Part shown: positions 1 to 12,300 of the stretch, piece after piece | Layout of the letters: each line of letters starts with the position of its first letter | Position numbering within the stretch: position 1 is the first letter of the stretch | Source of the DNA: Polytrichum commune | Lineage: Eukaryota; Streptophyta; Polytrichopsida; Polytrichales; Polytrichaceae | Direction: 5' to 3' | Length of the DNA stretch: 64,000 nucleotides | Assembly: GCA_950295325.1 (NCBI GenBank) | Contig: OX485805.1 | Location: forward strand, 15,735,501 to 15,799,500 | The notes under the pieces: model-generated | What the model was told of the DNA's origin: nothing | Seen by the model: the letters and a program-made list of their open reading frames with translations, nothing else | Database searches by the model: none | Translations under genes and position numbers: made by a program

Positions 1-198
1 GATAACTCTATTGTTCTTGTGTGTTTCTTCAAAGAACATCTGGAAAGCACCAAACTGAAACGTGCTTCAATGTCTTGCAACAAGCTAACGGGGAAGCAAG
101 AAGAGGAATATCTGCAAACCTTCGGTGTAAACCCTATAACTACCCTAAGTTGGCACCCTAACCAACCAGAACGCACAATTTTACCTCGGAGGTGAACT
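1..198 (+). other. Open frame running in from the window edge, unrecognised
   Basis: Frame 1 is open from the first base to a TGA at 196-198, giving about 65 residues that include the segment EEYLQTFGVN. I do not recognise a family. It could be the end of an exon whose start lies outside the window, or a chance open frame in repeat DNA. The bases after it, to about 540, show no gene or repeat that I can support. Confidence 0.15.
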
Positions 199-544
199 TG
201 AAGACTGTGCGAATGGAATTGCGTCGTAAAGTGGATCCCGCGTCGTGCTTGGAACTGATCATGACTGTGAGCGATGAAGTGTAACCTTCAAAGCTGTGGT
301 GTTCAATTTTGATGAGTCCCTGAAACTGGGAAATCGCGCAATCAAGTTGTTCTTTTTTGCATCATGGAGGCATGGGCGAAGACTATTCCGTTGTATGATT
401 TGGAAATGAATGTCGAGAGTGACCGGTTGCTAAGCAATAATTAATTCTTGTGGACCACAACATACAATCTAACCCCCATAATACACCACTCGATTACATG
501 ATGCATTTCCCATCGACCAAGCTTTCTACTGTTAATTTACCCTC

Positions 545-2410
545 ATATTATGACTACAACGCTCATACTACGACATTTTTAGGCTTGATTTGTCATTTTA
601 TATAGACAAATCAAGGTAATTAATGCTTGCGGATGGTGGGACCCACAATAAATGTTATGTCTTGACACTATGTATTTGATGACTTCCAGAATGGGTTCAC
701 TTAAGTTGACTCAAGTTAATTGTTTTAAACCTTGGTTTCAAAACATACTTTGCAAGGGTTGGTGGAGGTTGAAGAGTTAAAGGGTTGTTGGATTTGCATA
801 TTAGAATTCTAAAGTTGTTGATATGTCTTCTTGATTCGAAATTTATCCTCACACGTGAATCTCACACCTCTTTAGATTGGAAATTTCAGTCCTCGCCGAC
901 TTATACTCCTAGGTTCGCCCATGCCACTCTTCTATTTCTTTGGCTACGGAGGTGACGGCAATCTTGAGTGGCAAATGCTTTTCATTTCAAGTATAGTTCA
1001 ACAATTTTGGTGTTGATGACCACGTTTGCACACAAAACAACTTGCACACAATTCGGTAAGCACTGACCTCCTCCACATTGGTAATGGCATGGAAAGATAT
1101 TACAATATGGGTGAGACTGGTTCATTTTATCATGCCCAACTAACAAGACACTAAACACAAGGAGATGTTCGTGGACGCAAAATTCAGAAGGACCATCTCA
1201 CTCTTGCACTTGTTGTAAAGAGAATAGGCACTGACAAGTTCAAAACTTGTGATGATTTACAAATCTCTATGCCCGAGATGCTTTGGAAGGTGGTTGCCAA
1301 ATGATTATGTGTGGTGGTTTGGCAAACCAAACGGTTGGGATGGCATCATGTATATTTGAGAATTGGACGATAAGCCTCAATGTACATTCCAAATCTCAAA
1401 AGCGAAAAGATACTTTTAATTATGGACAATTTTGCTACTCCTTCCCTTAAGCATGTTGGTAGGGCATCATTTGGTTTTTCAACCTTGCAATTGAGTAATA
1501 TTATTATGTTTTTCTTATCACCTTATGTTACAAGTATGATACAACCCGTGGATCAAGGAAAATTGCTTCATTCAAAGTTTAGTGTATGAAGAAGCTTTTT
1601 GATTGGGTTCTCTCTCAATGTCATTCTTCTACTACTCACCATGACTTGAGGAAAGTAGTGCCTAATGTAAGGCATGCTATTGTGTGGCACTCTCAAGGGT
1701 GGGCAGAGATGGAATCCCACAAATCATACGAAACAGTTGGAAGATGTCCAGAATTTTACATACAAATTGAATTTTGGAAGGTTAGAAATGCTTATTGAAG
1801 AATATATGCAATTGCCATGAGAGGAATTTGTTGATGCAGAGTATAACATGGTTGAGTTGGTGGATTTGATATGAGATACATAAATCCATTTGGGTTTAGA
1901 TTTGAATGAAGAGCCAGTGAAGGGGAATGATGTGGATGACCAACCAACACCAATAGTCAAGCTTCCTCAAGCTCGTGAGTATGCAATGGATACTCACAAG
2001 CGTTGAATGTTGCAATGGAGCATTCTTTGGAGTTTTCAGTTATAAATGTGATGAACATCTAATGTTTTATGAATAAATTGAACAAGATGTCAATTTCCAA
2101 CATCAACAAACATCATCAAAAGATAATAAATTCTTACCTTCATAGTGTGATATGGTGAAAACATCATCATGAAACTATTTATTTATTTTTAATTCCATAG
2201 TGTGTGACATTGTGAACATGTTTTTTGATAAAAAAAAAAACCTCTCATCCTTAATGTATCTTCATTGTGTATACAAAATGACATTTTAGATTGAAACAAG
2301 AGAAATTTTCTTGACAAAACCTCGATAACACGACATTTGAGGCCAAAATGTCATTATGCAGAATACGACAATCAGAATAATACTGATACTTTCTTGCGCA
2401 AAACGTGTCA
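545..2410 (+). mobile_element. Decayed pogo/Tigger-like DNA transposon, copy 1
   Basis: The ends are related inverted repeats. The left end (about 545-600) matches the reverse complement of the right end (about 2330-2405) around a shared core of the type tattat..gacatttt.ggc. Between them lies a broken DDE transposase (1180-1960). A second copy of the same element sits inverted at 7310-8790, and alignment by eye extends from the right end to about position 880 of this copy. The length, about 1.9 kb, suits a pogo-type element. Several stops and frameshifts make it non-functional. Confidence 0.7.
1180..1960 (+). pseudogene. DDE-superfamily transposase remnant (pogo/jerky type)
   Basis: Conceptual translation in shifting frames gives the DDE_1 core. 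First comes a segment ending in FGRWLPNDYVWW near 1280-1320. Then LLIMDNFATPSLKHV appears at 1410-1455, with the conserved Asp of the second DDE position. Finally LSPYVTSMIQPVDQG appears at 1515-1557, which corresponds to the family's usual LPPNxTSxxQPxDQG. A stop directly follows at 1587-1589 and the reading moves to another frame for the tail, which includes a pair of matching blocks shared with copy 2. The known role of the family is cut-and-paste transposition by a nuclear DDE endonuclease. Here the frame is interrupted repeatedly, so no active enzyme is expected. Confidence 0.72.
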
Positions 2411-2750
2411 TGCTAAAGGCGGAGAACAGTGCATAGAATGCCAACGTGCTTTTTAGAAATTCTCTCCAATTTTTTAAGCCCTGCATGCGTCACATGCACC
2501 TCAGCCGCAGACACCGCGAATCCATTCAATTGCCAAGGGAAGAGTGAATGTGATCACCCTCAAACGTCATCGAACGCTATGCTACGCATGTAGAAATCAT
2601 CCTATATATCACCGCCTTCGATCATAACCTTACTACTTAGTACTTACACTTTAATTGAGCAATGCCGTCGGAGCTTCAAGATTTGTTGTTACATCACGTA
2701 TACGTCACCTTTGGCAGGTGGAAGCTGGGGAGCTACACTCCCATGTACAA

Positions 2751-2902
2751 AATCGGTACACAGTTGACATGTATGCAATCGGTACACAGTTGACTTGATC
2801 GATGACAATAATCGCCCACTGCGGGCGGTAATTAAGTACTCCGAGGTCGGATATACTACGAGGATCAGGAAGTGCTCCGAGATCGCACATACTACGAGGA
2901 TC
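2751..2902 (+). promoter_or_regulatory. Two pairs of direct repeats upstream of the RWPxQGW gene
   Basis: The 18-mer AATCGGTACACAGTTGAC occurs perfectly at 2751-2768 and 2777-2794. A 32-bp segment with the shared cores CTCCGAG and CATACTACGAGGATC (ATACTACGAGGATC in the first copy) occurs at 2835-2866 and 2871-2902. Both pairs lie 320-470 bp upstream of a TATA box that serves the gene at 3530. Each 18-mer contains GTTGAC, the core of the plant W-box bound by WRKY factors (established knowledge). A role in regulation is inference. Confidence 0.4.
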
Positions 2903-3222
2903 GGTAAATCCGTAAGTTAATTGCATAGTCCTTCCGTCTCCCAGCTGGCACAACTTCTGATGTTCTTCTGTGTTTCATTGTCAGTGGACCTCGTCCTCGT
3001 GCTTTACCCTACCTCGACCTGTTCACCACCCTTCCAGTTTGCATGCATGCATCCTCCGGTGGTTACCGTGAGATTTTCTCATAAAATGAAATCCTGACAA
3101 GTCAACGAGCTCCTACACCAGGATTCCATGGAGCATGTGAGCGAAAGAGTAACTTAGTAATTCGCATGCCTGCAACACCGAAAGATCATCTACTCATGCG
3201 TGATTCATGCAGGGCGGCTACC

Positions 3223-3228
3223 TATAAA
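3223..3228 (+). promoter_or_regulatory. TATA box of the RWPxQGW gene
   Basis: TATAAA in the context CCTATAAAACAC lies about 300 bp before the ATG at 3530. It would place transcription start near 3255 and give a 5' leader of about 275 bases. No competing gene is near. No splice sites are needed between here and the start codon. Confidence 0.5.
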
Positions 3229-3529
3229 ACACACTTTCAGGGACGTTGAACATTGTATTCATCGGCTAATTCCTCATCTATCGATTGGAGCCGGCCACAA
3301 ATTTGCAGCTCTCAGTTACTAATCCATTTCTGGACTTCAGAACCTGTACTGCTCTGCACTCCTTATCAATATTCTTGAGCTCATGCACTCCATCACATAC
3401 TCCGAGATTGAGCTTTTAAAACTCTAATTTTTCTCTCCAACTTGCACTTCTAGCTCCAGCAATCAAACCTGAGAGAGGTACTGAATCTCTGCGGACTCAA
3501 GTTGAAGGTCAGGGAAGACAACTGTGACC

Positions 3530-3964
3530 ATGAAGATGTTTCAAATGAAGAAAGCTGCCCAAAAGGTTAAGGTTAGCCCCATGCCTGCTTCCGAGCTCTG
3601 CGAGGTGAGCACCGATAGCAGGAGCAATCTGAGCTGGCTCAGTCGATCTGCAACCAACTTCTTCAGTGTCGACCGTGCGAACAGGTGGCCAGTGCAAGGG
3701 TGGACGACTTCCAATGGTGGCGAGAGGATAAGCTCCAAGATGGTTAACGCGGAGGAGCTCAAGAAGAAGGCAGCCCAAGAGAATCAGCGAGTATTTTCTA
3801 TCAATAAAGCTTCATCAAGGTGGCCGCTACAAGGCTGGTCTACGGATGAAGATCAACCTCGAGTGATGATGAGCGTGAGTCAATTGAAGGATGAAGCTGC
3901 AGCAAGCGATTTGAGGTTTAACTCCAAGAGTACCCGAGCTCAAAGATGGCCGCAGGGTTGGTAG
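3530..3964 (+). CDS. Small basic protein with three RWPxQGW repeats, unrecognised family
   Basis: This is a single-exon gene of 144 residues. An in-frame TGA lies 27 bases upstream, and ACC precedes the first ATG, a good plant context; the stop is TAG at 3962-3964. Three similar blocks are visible. Each ends in the motif: RWPVQGW (52-58), RWPLQGW (97-103) and RWPQGW (139-144), the last lacking one residue and forming the exact C-terminus. Ahead of each motif is a polar stretch, clearest as NAEELKKKAAQ (about 73-83) and SVSQLKDEAAA (about 115-125). The N-terminus is Lys-rich, and I see no signal peptide or membrane segment. It has nothing to do with the RWP-RK transcription factor motif beyond the three letters. 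The repeated Trp-Gly motif suggests a short binding peptide or a structural repeat, but the function is unknown. A TATA box, paired promoter repeats and a stable frame argue for a real gene. Confidence 0.72.
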   Translation: MKMFQMKKAAQKVKVSPMPASELCEVSTDSRSNLSWLSRSATNFFSVDRANRWPVQGWTTSNGGERISSKMVNAEELKKKAAQENQRVFSINKASSRWPLQGWSTDEDQPRVMMSVSQLKDEAAASDLRFNSKSTRAQRWPQGW

Positions 3965-4074
3965 CTAGGCAGCCAGAGTATTGTTGCATGCCGTTGGAGT
4001 GAATCAGGTCATATATATGATGATTTCGAAGGTTATTTAGCTGTATATCATTAAAAAAGGAAATTAATTGTACA

Positions 4075-5320
4075 TTACTCAGCTTCAGTTCCTGAATGCA
4101 AACTCTTCCTGATTTTTGCAGTTGAAGTTGTATTGACAGACGGAATTTATAAAATTAGAGGTCCAGAAATGCATAGAGACGAGTAGATGTTACATTCTTT
4201 CGAAGTAATAAGCTTAAACGATTTTTTCATGAAGAGTCGGAAGATTAGTTTTGAGTAGGAATTGGCGAAGGGAACATATCAGACTTAGAAAATTGAGTGT
4301 GTTCACGACGAATATTTCTGATGACAAGCTTGACTTCGGAGGCCAGAAACATTTAGGCCTGCTCTATGTGTATATGACTTATGTATATACTGTATCTACT
4401 CAGATCATCACTAAAACACTAATGCATTGACGAGAACAGCTACTCCAGTTTGCTGGTTCAGTTGTATTGATAGACAATCTATAGGACAGCTCCGCATGAC
4501 ATTCAGACGTTATATTCACATTCTTTCGAAATAAGTAGTGAGTCTGTCGTCAAGAATCGGCAGATAGGTTTTGAGTAGGATACACATGGCAAAGGGAACA
4601 CATCGGAATCAAGATGAATGTAGAAAGCAACTTACGGATCAAAAGAAGTTGGACACAACCCAGCAGTTAGGGCTGCTCTATGTGTATATGATTGGTTGTA
4701 GTTTCTTTGAGGTAATCTACTGAGATAAGTAGTACCTACATTACCGAATTGACTCGGAGAACTACTTCAATTCTACTATTCGTGTTTGCACTCTTAGTTG
4801 GATTGACAGACAGAATTATCTATAGAACAGGTCCACATGACACCCAGACGTCTAGATGTCACATTCTTTCGGAGTAACAAGTGAGTCTATCGTCAAGAAT
4901 CGGCAGATAATTTTTGAGTAGGATATGGCAAAACCAACATTGCAAAGTTAGAATGAAAGTATTGCAGCAAGTTACTTTGGATCAAAAGATTCACATCCAA
5001 GCAATTAGTCATGCTCTATGTATATATATGATTTGTTGTTGTTTCTTTGAGGTTATCTACTAAGATCAATAGTAAAAACTGCTTCAATTCTAATATTCAT
5101 GTATGCAGAGTACACAGTTGTTATGGTATTAACAGACAGAATCTATCGAAGCGGTCCATTCTTTTGAAGTAGCCAAAAAGTCTTTATTCATGTATTCTGA
5201 TTGTATGTACTGGAGAAACTTTCGGATCAAAAGATTGACATCGCAACAATTAGGCCTGCTCTGTGTATAAAATAAATTTGTTTCACAATTTGGGGTTGCT
5301 TACTGATATCATCTTGAGCA
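4075..5320. repeat. Tandem array of about 330-bp units downstream of the RWPxQGW gene
   Basis: Four diverged units are anchored by a ttgtattgacagacagaa-type sequence at about 4128, 4462, 4797 and 5125, so the periods are about 334, 335 and 327 bp. Other anchors recur in each unit: cattctttcgaagtaa, ggatcaaaagatt, and gctctatgtgtatatgatt. Two of the units also share gtcaagaatcggcagat. The first unit begins about 110 bp after the stop codon, so the gene's 3' untranslated region may run into the array. No open frame persists across units. Confidence 0.75.
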
Positions 5321-7309
5321 ACGTCCCACCATCCCCCCTGTAAGCTGACTCGCCATCTATGAGTAGCTACTGCGGACCCGTTTCCAAACAACTTATTTCA
5401 AACGATTCATATGTTTTCAGAATTTGGTGCATCGATGCATGGTACGTGATTTTTTATGACCTTATCACTTGGACTCACTGATCGACTGAAAAATGAAGCC
5501 CTCGACATCTTGACATAAATGGTTGCATGAAGACTTTGACTGCTGCCAATCAAAACATGGAACGAATGGCATGTCTTCAAGTAAGGTGCAGGGTGAATGT
5601 TGTCCAGCATTGTAATTTTTCAACTTTCAACTTTCTGCATCAACCACCATTGTAATTCTGGCTTTGAGTTCACCTGGTACATGATGCAAGGCAAGTTAGC
5701 AAGGCAGTTCTGAATGGAAATTACCGTAGGGTGCATCTCGGTTGGGCTTTAGAATATCAATTACTCTTCAATCTTTGCCACATGGCAGTCTTATATGGCT
5801 GAGACCCACTTGAAACTCACATGGAAATTGTAATTTGGTATTAAAAGATGTACCAGGAAGCACCTTCCGGTATTCCAAATCCAGACTTACATAACCTCAA
5901 TCACAACCTACTCGATTCATTAGCACTCAACATGACTCAGTAAAGACAGACAATTCAAAGTAAGAAGTTAGCACCCCACGTAATCCCAATAGTGACGGAC
6001 ACTAAATACCATACATAGTGGATTGCCTCCCTCCCTTACTAAAATGATTTAGAAGGGAAAGAACGAAAAACTATGAAAACCACGGTTCCACATCACAACA
6101 GAAGTATTCCCTGGTCACCGACACAGCTCGAGTGCAAAATTGTGATTGTTATTTTCTTCACTTGTATTGACTGCCCCCATGTAAAAGAAACCCACCGCGC
6201 TCATTGGAGTTTGGGGTCCCCTAAGGGCGAGGTTCCATGTACCGCATCTGGTCCATTTTTTGAAAAATAAATGAGCGGGAGGGTGGGAAAAGGGTGGTGC
6301 CATGTGCCCATCCCCCCTCACCCAAGGACCGGTACCCCCCATGGATGGGTGTTCCGCATTGTACGTTGTGCAAGGACCGGTGCCAAAGGACGGGCGGTCT
6401 TAACGGTCAAGAGAAGGACATGTGCCGGTTAGAGAGCTCCGGTGACTGGATCAGCCGGTCACCTTGGGTGTTAAAGGCCACTTTGTTCTTCCAGTACTTT
6501 CTTTTGAAGGGTATTCCTAAGGCTCCTTGTTCTTGCATCACGCACTCTTTGTATACTCAAAGCCTAGTTGTGAGAAGAAATGAAAAGGAAAGAAGAGATA
6601 GTAAATGATTGTATGTTATATCATTAGAGTTCTCATCGTGAACTCATGGATACGTGTATCCAATGATGTTTTCAAGAATTTGGATCTTAATAACAAAAAT
6701 TGCATATATAAAATGCAATGTGATAATAAGTGTCGGGTTTAATAAATTATAAGAAAAAAATCAAAGACTACACAAATGTATCAAAAATCACTTATAAACA
6801 ACATACAATCACAATTTCAACTGAAAGTAAAATATATAAATATTTATGTATTTCCATAGATGATATCCGTATCACCTATGGACACCAAGGACACATAATT
6901 TGAAATTCATTCAATAAATGCACATAAATTCTTGTGCAAGTCAAATATCAAAAGTTAAATCACAATGACCTTCATAACGGTCACCTTCATAAAATGTGAC
7001 ATCTTATTATTCACCAAATTTGGTGAGAAAGTAGGAAATCAGAATGAACCGGCACCCCACATAGAAGAACCCCTCCATTAATTGGGTGACATCACTCATT
7101 TTTTAGATGATGTCACCCATTTCTCATCCACTTAAAAAATGAACCAGCACTAGCACATGGAACTTGGCCCTAAGTAATGTGGAAATAATTTAAGATATGG
7201 ACACCATACTTATAATTGACAACAGCTGCACACTTCTACTAAGAGCTCCAGGAGGACTATCTTCTATTGTCCCCCCCCCCCTTTAATATGACACATTTGG
7301 TTGCGCAAC
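5321..7309. other. Intergenic stretch without a supported gene
   Basis: Short open frames occur (for example at 6294-6608) but start at GTG or lack any recognisable motif. The part from 6200 to 6480 is richer in GC than its surroundings and repeats the word ggaccggt. An 11-base C run sits at 7271-7281, directly before the second pogo-like copy. Confidence 0.4.
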
Positions 7310-8790
7310 AAAGTGTTGTATTATCCAATTGTCACATTCTGCATAGTATGACATTCTAGCTTCAAATGTCGTACTTTTGACAATTTTCAAGAGAATGGTC
7401 ATTTCAATGTAAATTGTCATTTTGTATATACAATGAAGATACATAAGTATGAAATGAACATTTTAATAAAAGCAATATGCTCACAACATCACACAATATG
7501 GAGTTTAACATATATATAGTCTTATGATGTCTTCACTATATCATACACTACAAATTTATTGTCTTCTCATGATGGTTGTTGATGTTGGAAATTGACATCT
7601 TGCTCAATTTATCCAGAAAGGATTGCATGTTCATCACATCTACAACTGAAAACTCCAAAGGATATTTAGATTTGGTAGTAATTGGGCATAGTAATGGGCT
7701 TGAGGAAGCTTGACTATTGGTGTTGGTTGGTCATCCACATCATTCTTCTCCATTGGCTCTTCCCAAATTTAACCCCAAATGGATTTTTCTACCCCATGCC
7801 AAATCCACCAACTCGACCATGTTATACTCTACATCCACAATTTTCTCTCCTACTAGTTGCACATCTTCTTCGATAGGCATTTCTTCACTTTCAAGATTCA
7901 AAGAGGAAATGAGACTTGCCAATTCAGTTGTTGCTTCTTTCATTCTTGATTTCTCATGTGCATGACATATGGCAAAATCGACACTAGGCACTATATTTGT
8001 CAAGCCTGCCTTACATTAGGCACTATATTCATCAAGTCCCGGTGAGTAGAAGAATCAAAGTGAGAGTAGACCCATTCCAAAAGCTTCTTCTCAAACTAAA
8101 TTTTGAATGAAGCAATTATTCCCTTATCTAAGGGTTAAACCCACACTTGTAACATCATGTGATAAGAAAGCCATAGTAATATTGCTCAACTGCAAGGTTG
8201 AAGACCAAATGATTCGCACCTACCAACATGCTCAATGGAATAAGTAACATATTTGTCCATAATTAAAAGTACCTTTCACTTTCAAGATTTGAAATGTACA
8301 TTGAGGTTCATCATCTGATTCTCAAATATATCTCATGTCAACCATGCCATCCGGTCTTCAAACTACCACACATAATTTGTTGGCAACCACCTTCCAAAGC
8401 TTCTTGGGCAAAGAGATTTGAAAATAATCGCAGGGTTCAAATTCTCAATGTGTGTCATGTTTGCACCAGGACAAGAGTGAGTTGTCCTTCTGAATTTTGC
8501 GCCCATAAACTTTCCCTTGGACATGTGTCTTGTTTGGTTGGGACCGCTAAAATAAATCAATATCATCCATATTGTCAACATCTCTCGGTGCCATAACCAA
8601 TGTGGAGGGCGTTAGTGCCTACAAATTTGTGTGCAAGCTATTTTGTGTGGAGACATGGTCATCAACATTAAAATCCGAAATGAAAAGCATTCATCAGTGA
8701 AGAATTTACTCACCTACAGAATCAAGAGCTGAGATGACCCATCCAAATATTGAACAGTAGCATGGGCCCTAGGAGTATAAGTCGGCGAGG
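7310..8790 (-). mobile_element. Decayed pogo/Tigger-like transposon, copy 2, 5'-truncated
   Basis: The reverse complement aligns along its length with copy 1. It carries the same terminal segment (7320-7440), the same tail region (7740-8003, with the acidic block EEMPIEEDVQ and YNMVELVDL), the DDE core at 8180-8310, and the conserved FGRWLPTNYVW segment near 8370-8410. Similarity ends near 8790 without a second terminal inverted repeat, so the 5' end is lost. Frames are broken as in copy 1. The two copies face opposite ways and enclose the RWPxQGW gene and its 330-bp array. Confidence 0.68.
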
Positions 8791-8823
8791 ATTGAAATTT
8801 CCACAACTAACAAATACCTTCAG

Positions 8824-9144
8824 TCAAGTTAACCCTTTGATGAATTCACCGTGTACTCCCGATCCCAAGACAAATCCTAGCATGGGTGCCACCATAACTT
8901 CGTCTATTACATTATTGGCGTTAAGCTGTATTTGCCAACATGATCCCTTTGAGAACCTCCGAGTTGCAATAAATGAGATCTCAACACACGATAGGTGTGA
9001 AACCCAGCACGACAACACCAATGGGCGGGAATTTTCACTCCTGAAGGGAGAAAACAATACATTTTCACCGTGCTTTCGTTGAAAGCTCAGAAACAATCCA
9101 TGATGAATTTCCTTAAAGGAGAAAAATGAACTCGATCTCTGCAT
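8824..9144 (-). other. 106-codon open frame downstream of the GDPD gene, unrecognised
   Basis: It runs from an ATG at 9144 to a TGA at 8824 on the same strand as the GDPD gene and begins 176 bp beyond that gene's stop. It has no recognisable domain. It could be chance reading through the 3' untranslated region or a gene remnant. I do not call it a gene. Confidence 0.15.
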
Positions 9145-9319
9145 TGTGGAGACTGGAGTTCTTCAGTTGACCTCGTGTGTACCAGGTCATCCTGCCCTGA
9201 CTGAAAAGACCACTTCTTCTTCGAAGGATCTAAAATCTGGGAAGGAAGCCACCATAATAGAATCCCTTCTTGTTGGTGGTTCTCATAATGGTATACCCTA
9301 ACCTAATGTCACTCGATTC

Positions 9320-12300
9320 CTAATTCATTACACATAGTATGACAAATACAAGAACGATTGGGATGACAAGGGAGTTGACTGATGTCCTCGACGACGCACT
9401 CCTCGCACTCAGCGGACTAGGCGGTGGAGACGGTGACCCACCACCCGCCACACCCAGTGGGCTAGGTGAAGCTAGAGGAACAAGATAAGAAATCAAAGGC
9501 TCGTCGACCACCAAGGATGGGCTCGGCGCGATGCTGTCTGCCCCTTGGCCTATAGTGCTCAGTAGAGTGATGGCTCCGGGCGTTACAGGATAGATACCGT
9601 AATTCGGCATCCCAGTCGATATATCGATCACCTTGTTGCTGCCCAATGGTTGGTAGCAGTAATTATCTGTCAAACAGCATGCACACTAATTAGTCACCAA
9701 AAACAAATGTAAGGTAGGTGCCCTCACCTGTGTGGGTTCAGGAAACCCTGCTTCAGAAAACTAATATGAACATGCACATGAGATGGATGGGTTATTCTCC
9801 GACTAGCACGATTCTTCCACGATACAGAAATCCACATGATTAGTACAATCTCGGTGGTTAGCATATCCTCATCTAGGCCATACCTGCCTTCCTCATGTGA
9901 GCATCTTATTCGTTATCAAAGTGAAAATTCTCAAGCTCGTTAAATCATCATATAGGTTCCCCCAATTTTGTTGACTCTTGAGCCTGGAATGTCTATCATA
10001 TTGTGAGCACATGGTCCAATCCATTTTAAACATATGGTTCCTTTTTCGCACCAGTTCTTGGAGCCACACCTAAGCACATACCATTCAAATACAAGTGTCC
10101 GACTAACACAACTAACCGAATTAGGCACATCTGCCTCAATATCCTACGAGATGCACGCACACGCCTGGAAGAGTCCACCAAACACTTACTGTGAAGGAAG
10201 TTGTACAGTGTAGCTGGGAAGTCGGTGATGAAGCCGTCCACATTGTAATTCAATATGACCGAGTTGATTTGAAGGATAGGATCGCTCCTGTAATCGAATG
10301 CGTACGCGTTGAATTCATTGGACAAGAAGTAGTAGAACACTGTCATGTTCAGTGAGTGTGCCAGGCTGACCGTTGACGTCTTCTTGGTCAAGAAATATGT
10401 ATCGCCGAGGGGATCGACCAAGTGATGGTCGAGAGCTATGATGCTTGCATATTTTCTTATTTCCTGAAAGGCAATAGTTTTTGACATCATTATTCCTCAC
10501 TCCGCCTCAACAGATTTCAAATGTCAGAAACTTGTTCAGGAGGAGACAAAAAAATTGCACTCCAGATACACATGCATTGAAAAGTAGAAAGCATACCTGC
10601 AACACCGTCTGGTCAACAGAAATTGGATCCGCGTATTTCACATCATAGACCAGCTTGACCGCAGGAATTGCGCTAGACAAGGCAGACAACGCAGAACTAT
10701 CTTCGGAAGCCACCAAAATCTTGTCATCCGCATTTGTGAGATTTGCAGCCTTGAGAGATGTCACCACACCGTCCACAACATCTAAGCTGTGCTGGGTGCG
10801 CAAGTAGTAGGCATTCTGCAGGATAACAAAAAAAAAACTCGCAATAGATAAGGGCTCCATTCAAGCAGGTATTTATTACTGCTCTATGTGCTCTGTCAGT
10901 ACAGCACTTAATTGATTCTACCCACGAATGCCTACATTTCTCAGTGCGACACATCATGTTCTCATTGTTAAGCCAGACTATAAATCCTATGTGGCATCTT
11001 CAAAATCGATTATTTCACCACATGGGTGTCCAAAACTGACCTTAACGTACAATACAATACACACCCACAAACTATTGAAGTGAAAACTCCAAATGGATCA
11101 CCTGGATATTGATGTAAATACCAACGCCTGAGGTATTCTTTGCAAAAGCCAGAAACTCGTCCAAAGTCATAATTTTCTCCTTGTCGTTATTAGCAGGGTC
11201 CCTGGTATCATTGTAGGCTTTTTGCCAAGGACTATATATGGTAGCTGCGTAAAGAAACCAGAGCAAACCAGAGTAAACACACAAAAACCAGACAGACTTT
11301 ATTACATCATTCAACAAGAATTTTGCACAAGAATCTCTACGAGGAGGCAGAAACCACAGAAACTTGTGTTGCAACATCATCATCATCTTGGCAGAAACCG
11401 ATGGAACCATATTCTTGGGAAAATTTTGTCCATACCATTTAATGTGCTAATGTTCACCCACGACACATCGAATGTGAAAACCCCCGGTGCGGATTGCAAT
11501 TCGCTGTATGTCATGAGATAGGTTTGATACAGGACCTGGTTTGAAAAAACGTTTGTGGACTTCACCAAGTCCGGATCTTCCCTGCAGATAAGTACCCCAT
11601 CACTTGTTATTTGCACTGTGCAATCGATGTAGTCGGCACCTTCGTCCACTGCCGCAGTGTAAGCAGACAAAGTGCACCCTGGGAAGTCTCCACTTGCACC
11701 GTTGTGTGAAATGACGGTGGGTTGCACTTTCGCTGCGGAAGTTGCTGCTCACAAAACAACATATACAAGTATTAGCATATCAACCCAACATAAATATTTC
11801 AAGTATAACGACATTGAGACAGAAGCCAAGGATAATCAATATGGGTCCTTCTAAACATCTACTCTAAGCTGTTGCCGCACCGAGTATGGAATGTAGTGTA
11901 CTGAGAAACTACAGTTACCCCTTGTATCCTTCCGAGTATCACTCACACTATGTTTGTAGTTCATGTAACCGGATCTTCTAGTCCGGGCATGCAAGAACAT
12001 CTCAGACATGCACATGATAGTCAGCTTTCCTGCAGAGCACCATAGAGGGCTCTCCATTCAGAATCCCACTTGAATCCCATGCGGAAACTACGTTCCAGCA
12101 CTAGTGAAGGGGAATCACTACTAGGCCCCTCTACGATGCATGGGATCAAGCAGAGCAGAAAGAAGCATGGATACATGTGCAACACATGGGACCAACTTCA
12201 GGTGTCAGACTGGTGCAATTGATTTGTTACGTCATAAGAAATGGCATACCTGCGGTTCTAGGGGCGGCCAATTTATAACCATCCGGATAGCAATCTGCAC

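Noticed and set aside
1380-1589. A functional small gene for the DDE core
   Set aside because: The matching inverted copy and the broken frames show it to be a transposon remnant.
3509-3778. Minus-strand frames opposite the RWPxQGW gene
   Set aside because: They are shadows of the plus-strand gene in its conserved-frame part.
6115-6608. Open frames on both strands near 6.1-6.6 kb
   Set aside because: The longest begins at GTG, not ATG, and no motif is recognisable.
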